A DNA stretch of 64,000 bases, taken from contig SUUG01000011.1 in assembly GCA_015062655.1 (NCBI GenBank), positions 62,001 through 126,000 on the forward strand. Direction: 5' to 3'. Positions 1 through 7,940 of this stretch are shown one piece after another (position 1 is the stretch's first letter; the number at the start of each line of letters is the position of its first letter). A program made the translations under genes and the position numbers. The notes below the pieces were generated by a model. It saw only the letters and a list, made by a program, of their open reading frames with translations. It did not search any database and was not told the origin of the DNA. This DNA comes from Coriobacteriaceae bacterium (GTDB taxonomy: Bacteria > Actinomycetota > Coriobacteriia > Coriobacteriales > Coriobacteriaceae).

Positions 1-405
1 ACGGGTGCGGCGGTCGCTGGCGTACTGCTCCTCAAGGCTCTTGACCACCACGAGGAGGCGGTCGCGATGGCGGCGGCCGATCGGGAGGCGCGGCGGGAGC
101 ATCGGCAGCGCGCGCACCCGCGCGGGGATGAAGGAGCCGTCGGCGAGCTTGAGCATCAGCGTGTTGTCGGCGCCGTCGACCGTGAACGGGAGGCGGTGCC
201 CCTGAGAGCGCTCGAAGTCGGCGCTGAACAGCAGGTCCTTGATGTCGACGCCGACCACCTGGCTGCGGGTCTCCTGCATGAGGGCGAGCAGCTGGCGGTT
301 GACGTGGAGCACGGTGCCGTCGGGCTCGACGAGGGCCACGGCGTCGCTGGTGATCTCGACCAGGCGAGCGATCTCCGTGAGCTCCTTCTTGGACATTGCC
401 TCCAT
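1..405 (-). CDS. PAS-domain protein, 3' end outside the window
   Basis: Only the first 135 codons are visible, running off the left edge. Two ATGs are in frame (405 and 396); 405 is chosen because GGGAGG lies 5 nt upstream of it. The product begins MEAMSKKELTEIARLV and contains one PAS-like sensory fold at about residues 10-75 (DAVALVEPDGTVLHVN, then QVVGVDIKDLL). A second segment about 35 residues later (LKLADGSFIPARVRAL) also resembles part of a PAS fold. There is no signal peptide or membrane segment in the visible part, so it looks cytoplasmic at its N terminus. PAS domains bind small ligands or mediate dimerisation in kinases, cyclic-nucleotide enzymes and transcription factors; the output domain is beyond the edge, so the role cannot be assigned. 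Confidence 0.7.
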   Translation of the reverse strand, partial: MEAMSKKELTEIARLVEITSDAVALVEPDGTVLHVNRQLLALMQETRSQVVGVDIKDLLFSADFERSQGHRLPFTVDGADNTLMLKLADGSFIPARVRALPMLPPRLPIGRRHRDRLLVVVKSLEEQYASDRRTR

Positions 406-454
406 ACGAGCCTCCCTGCCATCTCGTCGGCCGGGCATCTGCCAGCGTCGAACG

Positions 455-482
455 GTAAAATAAAAGCCTCCGAGGAGGCTCA
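455..482 (-). terminator. Rho-independent terminator of tRNA-Leu
   Basis: A 7-bp perfect stem (AGCCTCC/GGAGGCT, 465-480) is followed on the minus strand by TTTTATTTTA. It sits 13 nt past the CCA end of tRNA-Leu and stops its transcript. Confidence 0.8.
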
Positions 483-492
483 TAAGATGCGA

Positions 493-582
493 TGGTGTCG
501 GAGGCGGGACTTGAACCCGCATGACCGCAATGTGGTCACTAGCACCTCAAGCTAGCGCGTCTGCCAATTCCGCCACTCCGAC
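493..582 (-). tRNA. tRNA-Leu (anticodon GAG)
   Basis: A 90-nt class II tRNA with encoded CCA. The acceptor stem pairs GTCGGAG with CTCCGAC. The anticodon arm is CTAGC-TTGAGGT-GCTAG, giving anticodon GAG, which reads CUC/CUU. A long variable arm (GTGACCACATTGCGGTCA) and the T-arm GCGGG-TTCAAGT-CCCGC are clear. It stands alone, with its own promoter and terminator. Confidence 0.95.
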
Positions 583-600
583 GTGGTTTCAGCAAAGAGA

Positions 601-630
601 ATACTACCCCAAATCGATCAGCGGACGCAA
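601..630 (-). promoter_or_regulatory. Promoter of tRNA-Leu
   Basis: On the minus strand TTGCGT (625-630) and TAGTAT (601-606) are separated by 18 nt, about 20 nt upstream of the tRNA 5' end. This is a plausible sigma-70-type promoter. Confidence 0.6.
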
Positions 631-671
631 GGATTTTTTTGCAGAAAGTTTCTCCCCGCCGCCACCGACCG

Positions 672-735
672 ATGCCGAGCGTTCGTAATACGGCATTTTT
701 CTCGAGTGAGAGGCCGGATTACGAACGCTCAGCAT
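672..735. repeat. 64-bp palindromic repeat, copy 1
   Basis: The outer arms are ATGCCGAGCGTTCGTAAT and its inverse (one mismatch, CTCAGCAT). The interior (CGGCATTTTT...GGCCG) is also partly self-complementary. It lies between the divergent tRNA-Leu and the ABC exporter, so it cannot simply be a terminator here. It is one of seven copies in the window. Confidence 0.85.
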
Positions 736-815
736 ATATGAAGCGACACGGTGTCGCATACGGCGCAAGTGGGTACAGTTCCACCATATGCATCTGATTT
801 TTGGAGGAGATCTTC

Positions 816-2630
816 TTGAGTTCCACCGCGACCGCTCAACCCCGTGAGCGCAAGGCGTCCGTCACGCGTCGGACGCTTCACTATTTCTGGGACGTGACCA
901 GAAGGCAGATGCCCATGTTCATCGGCAACGTTCTCGCCGATCTGGGCTTCGTGTTCTTCCTCTCGTTCGCGAGCCCCTATATCATCGGGGTCATCGTCGA
1001 TGCCGTGGGCCGCGGCGGAATCCGCGCCGACGAGGTCATCCCCACCTTCGGTCCGCTGATCTTGGCGCTCGTAGCCGTCAACGTGCTCGGCCAGGTCTGC
1101 AGCAAGCTCCAGGACTACACCTGCGCCCGCCTGGAGATCGCCGGCGGCTTCGAGCTCGGCCGCGAGGCCTTCGACGCGCTCTCCAACCAGTCGATGACCT
1201 TCCACACCAACCGCTTCGGCGGATCGCTCGTGAGTTCGACGCAGAAGTTCCTGGGCTCTTACACCCAGCTTGTGCACAACTTCGCCTACTCCGCCCTTCC
1301 GACGGTCGCATCGGCCGTCTTCACGATCGCGATGCTCGCCCCGCTCGTGCCCGCCTACGTGGCCGTGCTCGTCGTGATCATCGCGATCTACGTCTTCGTG
1401 GTCTACCGCCTCTACAAGAAGATCCTCCCCTACAACGCAGCGGCGAGCGCCGCGCAAAACCGCCTGTCCGGCGAGCTTTCGGATTCGATCACCAATATCC
1501 TCGCTGTGAAGACCTCCGGTCGCGAGGCGTACGAGCAGCAGATCTTCGAGGAGGCGAACGAAGAGTCCCGACGCGCCGACTCGGCACGGATGCTGCGCAC
1601 GGTCAAGACCGGCGCGGTGACGAGCTCCATGATCGTGCTCATGATGACCGTCGTGGCGGTGTTCATCGCCGGCGGCACCGCGTGGTTCGGCATCTCCGCG
1701 GGCACGGTCGTGATGATGTTCACGTACACGAACTCCCTCACGATGCGCATGAACATGCTGGCCCAGACCTTCCAGACCATCAACCGCGCCCTCGGTGAGG
1801 CCTACGACCTCACGGTCGCCCTCGACGAGCCGCGCCTCGTGGCCGACAAGCCCGACGCGCCCGCGCTCGCCGTCCCCGACGGTTCGATCGACTTCGACCA
1901 CGTGACGTTCCGCTACGCCGACGCCAGCGCCGAGGACACGGTCTTCGACGACTTCTCCCTCTCCATCCCCGCCGGTCAGCGCGTGGGTCTCGTGGGCCGC
2001 TCGGGTTCGGGCAAGACGACGCTCACGACCCTGCTGCTGCGCCTCGCCGACCTCTCGGGCGGCGAGATCAGGATCGACGGCCAGGACATCGCGAACGTGA
2101 ACCAGGTGAGCCTGCGCCGTCGGATCGCCTACGTGCCGCAAGAGCCGCTCCTGTTCCATCGCAGCATCCGCGAGAACATCGCCTACGGCAGACCCGACGC
2201 CACCGAGGAGGAGATCGTCGAGGCGGCGCGCGAGGCGAACGCGCTCGAGTTCATCGAGAAGCTGCCCGAGGGCCTCGACACGCAGGTCGGCGAGCGCGGC
2301 GTGAAGCTGTCGGGCGGGCAGCGCCAGCGTATCGCCATCGCCCGCGCCATGCTCACCGACGCCCCGATCCTCGTGCTCGACGAGGCCACGAGCGCGCTCG
2401 ACTCCGAGAGCGAGAAGCTCATCCAAGACGCGCTCTCCCAGCTCATGCGCGGGCGCACGGCCATCGTCGTGGCGCACCGCCTCTCGACCGTGGCCGAGCT
2501 CGACCGCATCGTGGTCATCCGAGACGGCGAGATCGTGGAGGACGGGCCGCACGCCGAGCTCGTGGAGGCCGGCGGCGAGTACGAGGCGCTGTGGAGCCGC
2601 CAGTCCGGCGCGTTTTTGGGCAGCGAGTGA
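816..2630 (+). CDS. ABC exporter, fused membrane and ATPase domains
   Basis: A 604-residue half-transporter of the MsbA/MdlB multidrug and lipid exporter type. The TTG start at 816 is chosen because GGAGGAG lies 7 nt upstream; a TTG at 801 would put the SD inside the gene. Residues about 35-330 form the six-helix membrane domain. The ATPase domain follows with Walker A (GRSGSGKTT, about 393-401), signature LSGGQ (about 497), Walker B (ILVLDEAT, about 518) and the H-loop AHRLST (about 552). Such proteins act as homo- or heterodimers in the membrane and pump lipids, drugs or peptides outward. No partner half-transporter is adjacent, so a homodimer or a distant partner is likely. The substrate cannot be read from the sequence. 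Confidence 0.9.
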   Translation: MSSTATAQPRERKASVTRRTLHYFWDVTRRQMPMFIGNVLADLGFVFFLSFASPYIIGVIVDAVGRGGIRADEVIPTFGPLILALVAVNVLGQVCSKLQDYTCARLEIAGGFELGREAFDALSNQSMTFHTNRFGGSLVSSTQKFLGSYTQLVHNFAYSALPTVASAVFTIAMLAPLVPAYVAVLVVIIAIYVFVVYRLYKKILPYNAAASAAQNRLSGELSDSITNILAVKTSGREAYEQQIFEEANEESRRADSARMLRTVKTGAVTSSMIVLMMTVVAVFIAGGTAWFGISAGTVVMMFTYTNSLTMRMNMLAQTFQTINRALGEAYDLTVALDEPRLVADKPDAPALAVPDGSIDFDHVTFRYADASAEDTVFDDFSLSIPAGQRVGLVGRSGSGKTTLTTLLLRLADLSGGEIRIDGQDIANVNQVSLRRRIAYVPQEPLLFHRSIRENIAYGRPDATEEEIVEAAREANALEFIEKLPEGLDTQVGERGVKLSGGQRQRIAIARAMLTDAPILVLDEATSALDSESEKLIQDALSQLMRGRTAIVVAHRLSTVAELDRIVVIRDGEIVEDGPHAELVEAGGEYEALWSRQSGAFLGSE

Positions 2631-2682
2631 TCGACCGGGACGCTTGCGTGCGGCTCGTCCCGTGGGGCTTTTCCCACCCGAG

Positions 2683-2746
2683 ATGCCGAGCGTTCGTAAT
2701 CCGGGGTTTTGGCGGCCGGAGATGCGGTATTACGAACGCTCGGCAT
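2683..2746. repeat. 64-bp palindromic repeat, copy 2
   Basis: Perfect outer arms (ATGCCGAGCGTTCGTAAT and its inverse) around the centre GGGGTTTTGGCGGCCGGAG. It starts 52 nt after the ABC exporter stop. Its centre nearly matches copy 3 at 3298, in the same orientation. Confidence 0.85.
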
Positions 2747-2762
2747 AGTGTGGAAGGCGCGG

Positions 2763-2925
2763 GTTGCGTTTTGCTCGGCTTTGTATAGGCCGATGGCGGC
2801 ACTCCGAGTATGAGATGTAAAACCGCAGATCAGCGCGGTTGCGGAATTGACGGCTATGCACCTCGATGTGCATAGCCGTCATTTTGTTTTGAAAAAGCGT
2901 GCAGAGGCGTAAGAAACGCAACTGG
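2763..2925 (+). repeat. 163-bp inverted element, left copy
   Basis: The ends are short terminal inverted repeats (GTTGCGTTT at 2763 and AAACGCAAC at 2914-2922). Inside, 2849-2880 forms a 13-bp perfect hairpin (GACGGCTATGCAC with its inverse). A second copy lies at 3118-3280 in inverted orientation. No credible coding sequence is present. This is probably a small non-autonomous mobile element. Confidence 0.75.
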
Positions 2926-3117
2926 ACATCATCGATCCCGCACCTGCCGGCCGAATCGGACGCCCCGATTGCGACCGGCGACCGTCGCGATGGCGCGATC
3001 GCTGTCGCAGACACCATTTGACACGACGCGTATTATGAGACCGCCAATCACGCAAACCGAGGGAAGATGGCCCTCTTCCATTGCCTTCATGCCCTCCGGC
3101 CGGGAACAGCGTATTTC

Positions 3118-3280
3118 CCAGTTGAGTTTTTTACGGCTATGCACCCTTTCTTGAAACAAGTTGACGGCTATGCACCTCGATGTGCATAGCCGCCAATTCC
3201 GCAACCGCGTTGACCTGCGTTTCTTTTCCTGATACTCAGAGTGCCGCCGCAGGGATGTACACAGCCGCAAGAAACGCAAC
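3118..3280 (-). repeat. 163-bp inverted element, right copy
   Basis: The reverse complement aligns over its whole 163 bp with 2763-2925. Shared stretches include GCGGTTGCGGAATTG and the CTATGCAC hairpin; divergence is clear at the outer end, so this is not a recent exact copy. The 192 bp between the copies (2926-3117) holds no gene I can support. Confidence 0.75.
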
Positions 3281-3297
3281 CCCCACTCCCCCGCATC

Positions 3298-3361
3298 ATG
3301 CCGAGCGTTCGTGATTCGGGGTTTTGACGGCCGAAGATGCGGTATTACGAACGCTCGGCAT
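3298..3361. repeat. 64-bp palindromic repeat, copy 3
   Basis: The outer arms differ from copy 2 by one base (CGTGAT). The centre GGGGTTTTGACGGCCGAAG is almost that of copy 2. It closes the composite block that starts at 2683. Confidence 0.85.
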
Positions 3362-3669
3362 ATCGGGTAGGAGGCGACGGCGCGGCGGCGCGATCCTGAC
3401 TTCTTGATAGCGTGGCGACACGGCACCGACACTTTGGCACTGCGCATGGAAAAGCCCCTCCGCCCATAGCGTGCGACACGGCCGCATGCGAGGGACGAAG
3501 GGGCATCTCCATCGGAACCAAGTCCGTATAGAATCTGCAGTCCGCAAAGCCCGCACCGTCATCACCACGCCCGCGAGACCGAACCACAGGCCGACATCAC
3601 CGCACCCGCAGGACCGAGGCCCGCAGACCCCGGCCCACAGCGGAAACCCGTGCCACACGGCAGCGCGGC
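3362..3669. other. Intergenic spacer without recognised feature
   Basis: About 300 nt between repeat copy 3 and the oppF stop. I see no coding sequence and no clear terminator hairpin with a T-run for either flanking transcript. Confidence 0.5.
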
Positions 3670-4695
3670 CTACAGGTCGATATGGCTCTCCTTGATCGGG
3701 AAGGCCTCCGCGAAGTGGCAGGCGCAGCGGTGGCCGGACGCCACCTCACCGAACTCGGGCTGCTTCTCGGAGCAGACGGCCTGGGCGATCGGGCAGCGCG
3801 TATGGAACCGGCAGCCGCTCGGCGGATCGATCGGCGAGGGCGGATCGCCCGCAAGGATGATGCGGCGGCGGTCGCGCTGGATGTCAGGGTCGGGCACCGG
3901 CACGGCCGAGAGCAGCGACTGCGTATACGGGTGGTGCGGCTCAGTGTAGAGGGTCTTCCAGTCGGAGACCTCCACCATCTTGCCGAGGTACATCACCGCA
4001 ACGCGGTCGGAGATATGCTGCACCACCGACAGGTCGTGCGCGATGAACAGGTACGCCGTCCCGAAACGATCCTGCAGGTCTTTGAGCAGGTTCAGCACCT
4101 GCGCCTGGATGGACACGTCGAGCGCCGAGACCGGCTCGTCGCAGATGATGAGCTTCGGGCGCAGGGCGAAGGCGCGGGCGATGCCGACGCGCTGGCGCTG
4201 GCCGCCGGAGAACTCGTGCGGGTAGCGGTTGATGTGCTCGGGGTTGAGGCCCACGACATCGAGCAGCTCGCGAACGCGGTCCATGCGCTCGGCGCGGGTG
4301 CCGACGTTGTGGATGGTCATCGGCTCGGAGACGATCTCACCGATGGTCATGCGCGGGTTCAGGCTCGCGTAGGGATCCTGGAAGATGAACTGCATCTCGC
4401 GGCGCATGGCCTTGAGCTCCTTCTTGTTCATCGCCGAGATGTCGCGGCCCTCGAAGAAGACCTTGCCCGAGGTGGGGCGGTTCAGATGCATGATCGTGCG
4501 ACCGGTGGTGGACTTGCCGCACCCGGACTCGCCCACGAGGCCGAAGGTCTCGCCGGGGTAGATCTCGAACGAGACGTCGTTCACGGCGGAGACGACGCTC
4601 TTCGAGAGACGGCTGCCGAAGACGCCGGAACCGGCGGGGAACTCCTTGGTGAGGTGCTCGACCTTGAGCAGGGGCTGTTTCTCAGTGGCTGCCAT
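3670..4695 (-). CDS. oppF: Oligopeptide ABC transporter ATPase OppF
   Basis: A 341-residue ATPase of the OppF/DppF type that powers peptide import at the inner face of the membrane together with OppD. Walker [10 protein letters not shown] is at about 55-63, signature FSGGQRQR at 162-169 and Walker B LIICDEP at 182-188. The C-terminal extension typical of peptide transporters, with its cysteines ([15 protein letters not shown], about 293-307), is present. Length is normal for the family. It is the last gene of oppABCDF, 4 nt after the oppD stop, so translation is probably coupled. OppF versus DppF cannot be separated by sequence alone; the five-gene order supports a complete peptide importer. 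Confidence 0.93.
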   Translation of the reverse strand: MAATEKQPLLKVEHLTKEFPAGSGVFGSRLSKSVVSAVNDVSFEIYPGETFGLVGESGCGKSTTGRTIMHLNRPTSGKVFFEGRDISAMNKKELKAMRREMQFIFQDPYASLNPRMTIGEIVSEPMTIHNVGTRAERMDRVRELLDVVGLNPEHINRYPHEFSGGQRQRVGIARAFALRPKLIICDEPVSALDVSIQAQVLNLLKDLQDRFGTAYLFIAHDLSVVQHISDRVAVMYLGKMVEVSDWKTLYTEPHHPYTQSLLSAVPVPDPDIQRDRRRIILAGDPPSPIDPPSGCRFHTRCPIAQAVCSEKQPEFGEVASGHRCACHFAEAFPIKESHIDL

Positions 4696-4699
4696 GGCT

Positions 4700-5830
4700 T
4701 TACGCCTCGCCTCCCTTCGAAGTGGACGGATCGGCCGCGAGGGGCTCGCCGAGGGCGACCTTGCTGCGCGAACGCGAGGTGTCAGGGGCGTTGGCGGCGA
4801 ATGCCTCGTCGCCGGCGAAATGGCAGGCCGAGTAGTGGCCGCTGCCGAGGGCGTGCTTTTCCGGGCGCTCGTTGTGGCAGCGCTCGGTGGCGTAGGGGCA
4901 GCGCGGCGCGAAGGCGCAGCCCTTCGGCAGGTTCACGAGCGAGGGCGGGTTGCCGTGAATCGGCGTGAGGGGCTTCTTCTCGTCGACCGCCTGCTCGGGG
5001 ATGGAGCGGATGAGGCCCCAGGTGTAAGGGTGGCGGCTCTCGTAGAAGATCTCGTCGGCGGAGCCGAACTCCACCGGGTGACCGGCGTACATGACCATGA
5101 TCTTGTCGGCCATGTCGGCCACGACACCGAGGTCGTGCGTGATCATGACGATCGCGTTGCCGTTCTTCTCCTGCATCTCCTGCATGAGCTCGATGATCTG
5201 CGCCTGGATCGTCACGTCGAGCGCCGTGGTGGGCTCGTCGGCGATCAGGATGTCGGGGTCGCAGGCGAGCGCCATGGCGATCATGACGCGCTGGCGCATC
5301 CCGCCGGAGAACTGATGCGGGTACTCGTTCACGCGCTTCTCGGGCTCGGGGATGCCCACGAGGTCGAGCAGCTCGATGGCGGCCTTCTGCGCCTCCTCCT
5401 TGCTGTAGCCGCGGTGCAGGCGCAGGCCCTCCCCCACCTGCTTGCCGATCTTGTACACCGGGTTGAGCGAGGTCATGGGGTCCTGGAAGATCATCGCGAT
5501 GTCGTTGCCACGCACATGCTGCATCTCGTCTTCGGACATGTTCAGCAGGTCGTGCCCGCGGTAGGTGACCCGGCCGCCCTCGATCTTTCCGGGAGGCATG
5601 GGGATGAGGCCCATGATGGTCATGGCCGTCACGGACTTGCCGGAGCCCGACTCGCCCACCACGCCGAGGGTCTCGCCGCGGTCGAGCGTGTAGCTCACGC
5701 CGTCGACCGCGTGGACGATGCCGTCATCGGTGTGGAAGTACATCTTGAGGTCGTCAACCTCGAGCAGGTGCTGGCCCTCGGGGACCGGCAGCGTCTTGAG
5801 GTCGACGTGGTTACTGTTCTTCTTTGCCAT
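4700..5830 (-). CDS. oppD: Oligopeptide ABC transporter ATPase OppD
   Basis: A 376-residue ATPase, partner of OppF. Walker A GESGSGKS is at about 59-66, signature FSGGMRQR at 174-181 and Walker B ILIADEP at 194-200, followed by the C-terminal peptide-transporter extension ([15 protein letters not shown]). The ATG at 5830 ([10 protein letters not shown]) is preferred because AAGGAT lies about 10 nt upstream. An ATG at 5842 would overlap the oppC stop with no proper SD spacing but cannot be excluded. The C-terminal tail beyond the Cys motif is longer than usual, rich in Ser, Arg and Lys, and probably unstructured. Confidence 0.93.
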   Translation of the reverse strand: MAKKNSNHVDLKTLPVPEGQHLLEVDDLKMYFHTDDGIVHAVDGVSYTLDRGETLGVVGESGSGKSVTAMTIMGLIPMPPGKIEGGRVTYRGHDLLNMSEDEMQHVRGNDIAMIFQDPMTSLNPVYKIGKQVGEGLRLHRGYSKEEAQKAAIELLDLVGIPEPEKRVNEYPHQFSGGMRQRVMIAMALACDPDILIADEPTTALDVTIQAQIIELMQEMQEKNGNAIVMITHDLGVVADMADKIMVMYAGHPVEFGSADEIFYESRHPYTWGLIRSIPEQAVDEKKPLTPIHGNPPSLVNLPKGCAFAPRCPYATERCHNERPEKHALGSGHYSACHFAGDEAFAANAPDTSRSRSKVALGEPLAADPSTSKGGEA

Positions 5831-5834
5831 GGGT

Positions 5835-6785
5835 TTACGCATCCTTCATCTTCACGTCGAGGGCGTCACGCAGGCCGTCACCGAGCAGGGTGAAGGCGAG
5901 GACCGTCGAGAGGATGGCCAGTCCGGGCATGATCATCATCCACGGAGCGGTCGTCAGGTAGGCCTGGCCGTCCTGGATCATCGATCCCCAGGAGGGCGTG
6001 GGCGGCACGACGCCCATGCCGAGGAACGACAGCGCGCTCTCGGTCAGGATGGCGCCGCCGATGTTCATGGTCGCGTAGACCACGATCGAGGCCACGGAGT
6101 TCGGGAAGATGTGGCGCGCGATGATGCGCGTGTCGGAGGCGCCCATGGCGCGGGCGGCGTCCACGTAGTCGTTCTCCTTGACCGTGAGGATCGCCGAGCG
6201 GAACACGCGGGCGATCGAGGGCCAGCCGAGGATGCCGATGGCGATGAACACGTTCGTGAGCGAGCGCCCGATGACCGCGATCATCGACACCACGAAGAGC
6301 ACGTAGGGGAAGGCCAGGAAGATGTCGGCCGCGCGCATGATGATGGTGTCCCAGATGCCGCCGTAGAAGCCGGCGAGGGCGCCCATGACGAGGCCGATGA
6401 TGGTCGAGATCGCCGTGGCCATGATGCCGACGGAGAGCGACACGCGCGCGCCGTAGATCACGCGGACGAGGATGTCGCGGCCGAGGGCGTCGGTGCCGAA
6501 GGGATGCTCGCCGCCGGGGGCGAGCAGCGCGTTTTGGGCGAGCAGCGTCGAATCGGACGCCGTGGGCGATCCGAGCCACTGCTGGGCCCAAAGGTCGGCG
6601 GTGAGCGCCACGAGGACCACGAAGAGGATCCAGACGATGGCGGCGATGGCGAGCTTGTTGCGCTTCAGACGCTTGAAGGCGTCACCCCAGAGCGTGCGCG
6701 AGGGGCGGACCTCCGCGCCTCCCGAGGTCTCCGCCTTGGCAGCCATACCGGAGCGCTGCTGGGAGCTCGGCTCGATACTTGACAT
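5835..6785 (-). CDS. oppC: Oligopeptide ABC transporter permease OppC
   Basis: A 316-residue inner-membrane permease of the OppC/DppC family. An N-terminal cytoplasmic stretch of about 40 residues precedes the first membrane helix (KLAIAAIVWILFVVLVALTA). The remaining helices and the EAA-type loop (DAARAMGASDTRIIARHIFPN, split by the usual Gly) occupy about residues 100-310. It pairs with OppB to form the peptide channel. Its stop lies only 4 nt before the oppD start chosen here, consistent with one polycistronic mRNA. Confidence 0.93.
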   Translation of the reverse strand: MSSIEPSSQQRSGMAAKAETSGGAEVRPSRTLWGDAFKRLKRNKLAIAAIVWILFVVLVALTADLWAQQWLGSPTASDSTLLAQNALLAPGGEHPFGTDALGRDILVRVIYGARVSLSVGIMATAISTIIGLVMGALAGFYGGIWDTIIMRAADIFLAFPYVLFVVSMIAVIGRSLTNVFIAIGILGWPSIARVFRSAILTVKENDYVDAARAMGASDTRIIARHIFPNSVASIVVYATMNIGGAILTESALSFLGMGVVPPTPSWGSMIQDGQAYLTTAPWMMIMPGLAILSTVLAFTLLGDGLRDALDVKMKDA

Positions 6786-6806
6786 AGTTGCTATCCTCCC
6801 CGGACC

Positions 6807-7823
6807 TTAGTTCGACTTGCTCGAGCGATCGAAGCGGATCCTCGGATCGAGGAACGCGTAGCTCACGTCGACAAGCAGGTTCACGATCATGACGACCAAG
6901 ACGACCAGCGTGACGCCGCCCATGACGATGGGCCAGTCGCGCGACGAGATGGCTCGGTAGATCTCGTAGCCGATGCCGGGCCAGTTGAAGACCGTCTCGG
7001 TCAGGATGGCACCGGAGAGCATCGCGCCGAAGTCGACGCCGATGTAGGTGACGACGGGGATCAGCGCGTTCTTGAGAGCGTGCTTCCAGATGATCGCGCG
7101 GTTCGACAGGCCCTTGGCCTTCGCCGTGCGGATGTAGTCCTGATTCATGACGTCGAGCAGCTGCGAGCGCATGATGCGCGCCGCGTAGGCCGTGGAGACC
7201 GACGCCAGGGTGATGGCGGGAAGGATGTAGTGCATCCAGTCCTGGTACGGCGAGCTCGCGCTGCCCGCGCCCGAGATGGGCATGACCTTGAGCATCACGC
7301 CGAAGACGAGCTGCAGGAGCATGCCGAGCCAGAAGGCCGGCACCGCCACGAGCACCGAGGTGGAGAGCGTGACGAGGATGTCCCAGAACGAGTAGCGCTT
7401 CACCGCCGAGATGATGCCGGCGCCGATGCCCACGATCGCCTCGAGGACGATGGCGCACAGCGCGAGCTTGATGGTGTAGGGGTACTTCTGGGCGAAGATC
7501 TCCGTGACGGGGAGCTTGCGCTGATACGAGCTCCCGAGGTCGCCCTTCAGGAGGTTGCCCATGTAGGTGGTGTAGCGCTCCCAGGTGCTCGTCGGGATGG
7601 GGTCGCCGTTGTCGTCGAGGACGGCGTCGCCGTTCTCATCGGCCTTCACCAGGTTGTACTTGACACGGAGCTGCAGCTCCGTCTCGGGGGGCAGCGCCTT
7701 CTCTCCGCCGATCAGCTGGATCGGGTCACCCGGCACGATGTTCTGGAGCGCGAACAGGATGAGGGTCACGCCCAGAAAGACCGGAATGAACTGGAGCACA
7801 CGCTTGAGGATGTACCTTCCCAT
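6807..7823 (-). CDS. oppB: Oligopeptide ABC transporter permease OppB
   Basis: A 338-residue permease of the OppB/DppB family. The N-terminal helix (LKRVLQFIPVFLGVTLILFAL) and the motif NIVPGDPIQ are typical. A large extracytoplasmic loop (about residues 40-110) precedes five more helices and the EAA loop (RTAKAKGLSNRAIIWKHALKN). It is the first gene after oppA, separated from it by a hairpin that probably lowers expression relative to the abundant binding protein. Confidence 0.93.
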   Translation of the reverse strand: MGRYILKRVLQFIPVFLGVTLILFALQNIVPGDPIQLIGGEKALPPETELQLRVKYNLVKADENGDAVLDDNGDPIPTSTWERYTTYMGNLLKGDLGSSYQRKLPVTEIFAQKYPYTIKLALCAIVLEAIVGIGAGIISAVKRYSFWDILVTLSTSVLVAVPAFWLGMLLQLVFGVMLKVMPISGAGSASSPYQDWMHYILPAITLASVSTAYAARIMRSQLLDVMNQDYIRTAKAKGLSNRAIIWKHALKNALIPVVTYIGVDFGAMLSGAILTETVFNWPGIGYEIYRAISSRDWPIVMGGVTLVVLVVMIVNLLVDVSYAFLDPRIRFDRSSKSN

Positions 7824-7852
7824 ACTTCTCCCCTATCGTAGGGACATGTCAA

Positions 7853-7884
7853 ACGGGATGCCCGCTGGACGGCGGGCATCCCGT
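7853..7884 (-). terminator. Hairpin between oppA and oppB
   Basis: A 13-bp perfect stem (ACGGGATGCCCGC with its inverse) lies in the oppA-oppB gap, followed on the minus strand by only TTTGAC. It probably acts as a leaky terminator or 3' stabiliser that lets OppA exceed the permease genes. Confidence 0.6.
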
Positions 7885-7940
7885 TGCACGAACTATCAGA
7901 TTATGACCGAGCGGTCATACCTGCGTTCAAATGGCCGCCC

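Noticed and set aside
2939..3092. About 50-codon minus-strand frame between the inverted 163-bp elements
   Set aside because: No convincing SD and no recognisable family; left as non-coding spacer.
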